Source: an uncultured Oscillospiraceae bacterium
GTDB taxonomy: Bacteria > Bacillota_A > Clostridia > Oscillospirales > Oscillospiraceae
Reading direction: 5' to 3'
Assembly (NCBI GenBank): GCA_934667865.1
Contig: CAKUMR010000058.1
Span: 1-7,025 of the forward strand
Length of the DNA stretch: 7,025 nucleotides
Shown here: in pieces, positions 5,175-7,025 of the stretch
Numbering within the stretch: the first letter of the stretch is position 1
Layout: each line of letters begins with the position of its first letter
Notes under the pieces: generated by a model
The model's input: the letters and a program-made list of their open reading frames with translations, nothing else
Told to the model about the DNA's origin: nothing
Database searches by the model: none
Position numbers and translations under genes: made by a program

Positions 5175-5296
5175 TGGTAGTTTTGCCTGCTTTCCTTTTT
5201 GGTCTGCACATATTGTACCCATGTTTCGGACAAAGGGAGAAGCGGAGAAACAACTTTAATAAAATCGCAGGTTCAGCACGACATGCGCAGGACACA

Positions 5297-5336
5297 AAAA
5301 GCACCTGTCCAGCGGATTCGCTGAACAGGTGCTTTT
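5297..5336. terminator. Strong bidirectional rho-independent terminator
   Basis: AAAAGCACCTGT (5297-5308) pairs perfectly with ACAGGTGCTTTT (5325-5336), and the interior adds CAGCG/CGCTG (5310-5314 with 5319-5323) around a GATT loop. T-tracts follow on both strands (TTTTT leftward, TTTT rightward). It separates the sortase unit from the recombinase gene. Confidence 0.85.
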
Positions 5337-5347
5337 GGCAGGCGGCG

Positions 5348-5380
5348 AAAGAGCCAACGGGAACTTCCCGTTGGCTCTTT
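5348..5380. terminator. Hairpin terminator directly after the sortase gene
   Basis: AAAGAGCCAACGGGAA (5348-5363) is followed, after one base, by its exact complement (5365-5380), so the effective loop is about 5 nt. It begins 4 bp beyond the sortase stop codon. The T-tract is short (CTCTTT leftward, CTCTTTT rightward), but the stem is long and it works in series with the next hairpin. Confidence 0.75.
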
Positions 5381-5384
5381 TCCG

Positions 5385-6212
5385 TTATTTATCTTCCGGC
5401 AGCTCCGGGGATTTTGCGTCCTGCACGGCGTAGGGGGCTTCTTCCGCTGCGGCGGGGAGGAGCTTGGCTACGACCACAAGGCGCTGATCGCCGGTGCCGT
5501 CCTTGTCGTACAGCGTGCAGCACGTCGAGAGCGTCAGAAGCTTATCCCCGTCCTCGATGGCCGCACCGTCGATGGCAAAGAGATTCTTCCGCGCCACCGT
5601 TTCGAGATACTCCGTCCGCTCCTTGTCCGTCTCAAACTCGGGGCGGATGTAGTCAAACTCCGTATCGGTCACGAACACCGCCGTGATCTGGAAGATCATG
5701 TCCTCGCCGTCCACGGAGAGGTAGATGTACGGATTTTCCTGCACATATCCGGCGTCCATGTACCGGAAGAGCTTGGTGAACTTGGGGCCGTCCTTGTCGC
5801 AGTCGCTCGCGGCGTGGCCGTATATGACGGTGTTTTCCGCGAGCTTTTCGCGGCTCTCGAGCGTATCGCGGCAGTCGGCGTAGTAGCAGCCCCAGGGGGA
5901 ATACGTCTCCGTCTCATCGAGATAGAGATAGTATGCGTTGTTCTCCGTCTGCATAACGGCGTCGTCCACCTCCGCGCCGGGGATGCACAGCCACGCCTTG
6001 GCGTCTTCGTTCTTCTCCGCCGCGGTCTTGAGCTCCGCCTGCCGGTCCATCGGCTCGAGGAGCGCGACAGGGTCGGGCGTCGGGGCAGCCGTCGTCTCCG
6101 CCGCAGCGGAGACGTCCGGCTCGCTCGGTGTCTGGCCGCAGCCCGTCGTACCCAGCACCAGCGCCGCGAGCAGCAGCGCCGGGAGAATGCGCTTCATCGT
6201 TTTGTTTTTCAT
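5385..6212 (-). CDS. srtB: Class B sortase with lipoprotein-like signal
   Basis: 275 aa cysteine transpeptidase acting outside the membrane. The signal region MKNKTMKRILPALLLAALVLGTTGC ends in a lipobox-like TTGC, with Cys25 the probable lipidated residue; the Thr at -3 is not ideal. A Thr/Ala/Pro-rich linker (26-50) leads to the sortase domain: WLCIPGAEVDDAVMQ (74-88) and YYLYLD match the class B opening, His133 is in NTVIYGHA, the catalytic Cys231 in TLSTC, and Arg244 in GDQRLVV. A second Cys follows the catalytic one (STCCTLY). Start at 6212 is set by AGGAGG (complement of 6221-6226), 8 nt ahead. It is 26 bp downstream of a secreted Ig-like protein, so the two form one transcription unit and the neighbour may be its substrate. 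Most sortases use an N-terminal membrane helix, so a lipid anchor would be less usual; an uncleaved helix is the alternative. Confidence 0.9.
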   Translation of the reverse strand: MKNKTMKRILPALLLAALVLGTTGCGQTPSEPDVSAAAETTAAPTPDPVALLEPMDRQAELKTAAEKNEDAKAWLCIPGAEVDDAVMQTENNAYYLYLDETETYSPWGCYYADCRDTLESREKLAENTVIYGHAASDCDKDGPKFTKLFRYMDAGYVQENPYIYLSVDGEDMIFQITAVFVTDTEFDYIRPEFETDKERTEYLETVARKNLFAIDGAAIEDGDKLLTLSTCCTLYDKDGTGDQRLVVVAKLLPAAAEEAPYAVQDAKSPELPEDK

Positions 6213-6238
6213 GGCATCGTCCTCCTTTGCGCTTCCGC

Positions 6239-7025
6239 TCAGTTGCCGACGTTCACGCCGTTTTGGGGGTTGCCCGCGATCGGCATGAACACCGCTTCGA
6301 TCGTGTGCTTTTCATGGACGTTTTTGAATGTCCATTCGCTCACGGGGCCGACGTGCTTCCCGTCAACGATCACGTCCGCCGTGGCATAGCCCGGCTTCGG
6401 CGTGATGCGCCATGTCTGGTCGCCGCCTTCCGCGGTGCTCTTGCCGGTGTCGGAGGTGATGTTGCCGTTCTCCGATGGCTCCACAATCGTATCAAAGGAC
6501 CGGTTGGAGACGGTGAGCGTGCCGTTCTCGGCCGTGACGGCGTAGCGCGCGTCCTCGCCCGTAACGGTCAGGACGATCTCGGTCGTACCGACGCGCGCCG
6601 TATTCGGCGTTTCGGCATACGCGAGACGCACCGTGATGCCGGAGAGCGTATCGCTGCCGAGCAGCCCGGTGATGGTGTAATCCGTACCGGCCTTCGGATC
6701 GGCGAGACTCGGCGCGGCAAGGCCGCGATAAATGGCCTTGTCGTTGGCGCGGATGGTGACCGGCGCTTTCGCCACGGTGACGGTGACCTTCGTCTGTGCG
6801 CCGTAGTGGTTCGCATCGCCCGCGGCGCGGACGGTGATCTCCGCCGTGCCGGACTTATGGAATGCGAGCACGCCCGCAGCGTTCACCGTGACGATGCTCT
6901 CATCCGAAGAGGCGAACGTCACATCGCCGACGGCGGCGGTGACGGCGACGGCCTTATCCGTCTCGCCGTACACACCGGAGACGTTCCCGGCTGCGACAGT
7001 CTGCATGGCCTTGTCGATCTCGAAG
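6239..7025 (-). CDS. Secreted surface protein with Big, MBG and InlB-type repeats, C-terminal part (runs off right edge)
   Basis: The reading frame is open at the right edge (it begins FEIDKAMQTV), so the N-terminus is missing; 261 codons are visible before the stop. Counting from the first visible Met (7006), residues ~15-80 are a bacterial Ig-like group 2 domain (VTFASSDESIVTVNAAGVL, then GTAEITVRA). Residues ~81-166 are an MBG-type beta domain (VTIRANDKAIYRG, then GTTEIVLTVTG). Residues ~172-242 are a divergent InlB B-repeat (EPSENGNI, TWRITPKPGYATADVIVDG, WTFKNVHEKHTIEAVF). Such domains form rod-like stalks of adhesins and other surface proteins. The end, NPQNGVNVGN, contains a motif similar to the NPQTN class B sortase site, but no hydrophobic segment or basic tail follows. 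It shares an operon with the class B sortase. Confidence 0.82.
   Translation of the reverse strand, partial: FEIDKAMQTVAAGNVSGVYGETDKAVAVTAAVGDVTFASSDESIVTVNAAGVLAFHKSGTAEITVRAAGDANHYGAQTKVTVTVAKAPVTIRANDKAIYRGLAAPSLADPKAGTDYTITGLLGSDTLSGITVRLAYAETPNTARVGTTEIVLTVTGEDARYAVTAENGTLTVSNRSFDTIVEPSENGNITSDTGKSTAEGGDQTWRITPKPGYATADVIVDGKHVGPVSEWTFKNVHEKHTIEAVFMPIAGNPQNGVNVGN

Noticed and set aside
4335..5222. The recombinase as an integrase of a prophage, ICE or transposon.
   Set aside because: No excisionase, replication, conjugation or phage genes are visible and the flanks carry no tRNA or target-site duplication; paired inverted repeats beside it fit a local invertase better.

Overview
The window looks like chromosomal DNA of a moderately GC-rich anaerobic Firmicute, most likely a gut clostridium (an Oscillospiraceae- or Lachnospiraceae-like assignment is a guess). 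Supporting signs are ER-type signal peptidases with SipW-dependent precursors, a class B sortase, Shine-Dalgarno sequences of the AAGGAG type, and clostridial Big/MBG/InlB-type surface domains. All genes found lie on the minus strand.

Reading in the direction of transcription (right to left): the right edge holds the C-terminal part of a secreted Ig-like-domain protein (6239-7025). It is followed 26 bp later by a class B sortase with a lipoprotein-like signal (5385-6212). Two strong hairpins (5297-5380) close this unit. Next is a tyrosine recombinase (4335-5174), then an AT-rich 303-bp segment (4019-4321) bounded by 22-bp inverted repeats that match at 21 of 22 positions. Beyond it is an operon: SipW-like signal peptidase (3284-3976), TasA/camelysin-like secreted subunit B (2495-3172), its close paralogue A (1640-2308), a protein with two membrane spans and a TasA-like ectodomain (190-1476), and a second signal peptidase I (1-193, cut by the window edge, 4-bp overlap with the gene before it).

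The most interesting reading is a phase-variable extracellular-fibre operon. The 303-bp segment contains one good housekeeping promoter (TTGATT, 17 bp, TATAAA at 4225-4253), which points away from the operon in the arrangement shown. Inverting the segment would turn it towards the signal peptidase gene. The terminal repeats look like tyrosine-recombinase sites (two inverted half-sites around a short core), and a tyrosine recombinase gene begins 13 bp from the right-hand repeat. In the orientation given the promoter would run into the right repeat, which folds as a hairpin followed by a T-rich tract. The sequence therefore appears to be captured in the OFF state.

Within the operon, the two secreted subunits came from a tandem duplication whose unit included the 3' tail of the signal peptidase gene; a degraded copy of that tail survives between the two subunit genes. 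The long intergenic leaders carry conserved stem-loops that could set subunit ratios. The likely job of the operon is export, processing and membrane attachment of a TasA-type fibre or surface layer. Fibre formation, the switch and the roles of the individual subunits are inferred, not shown by the sequence.
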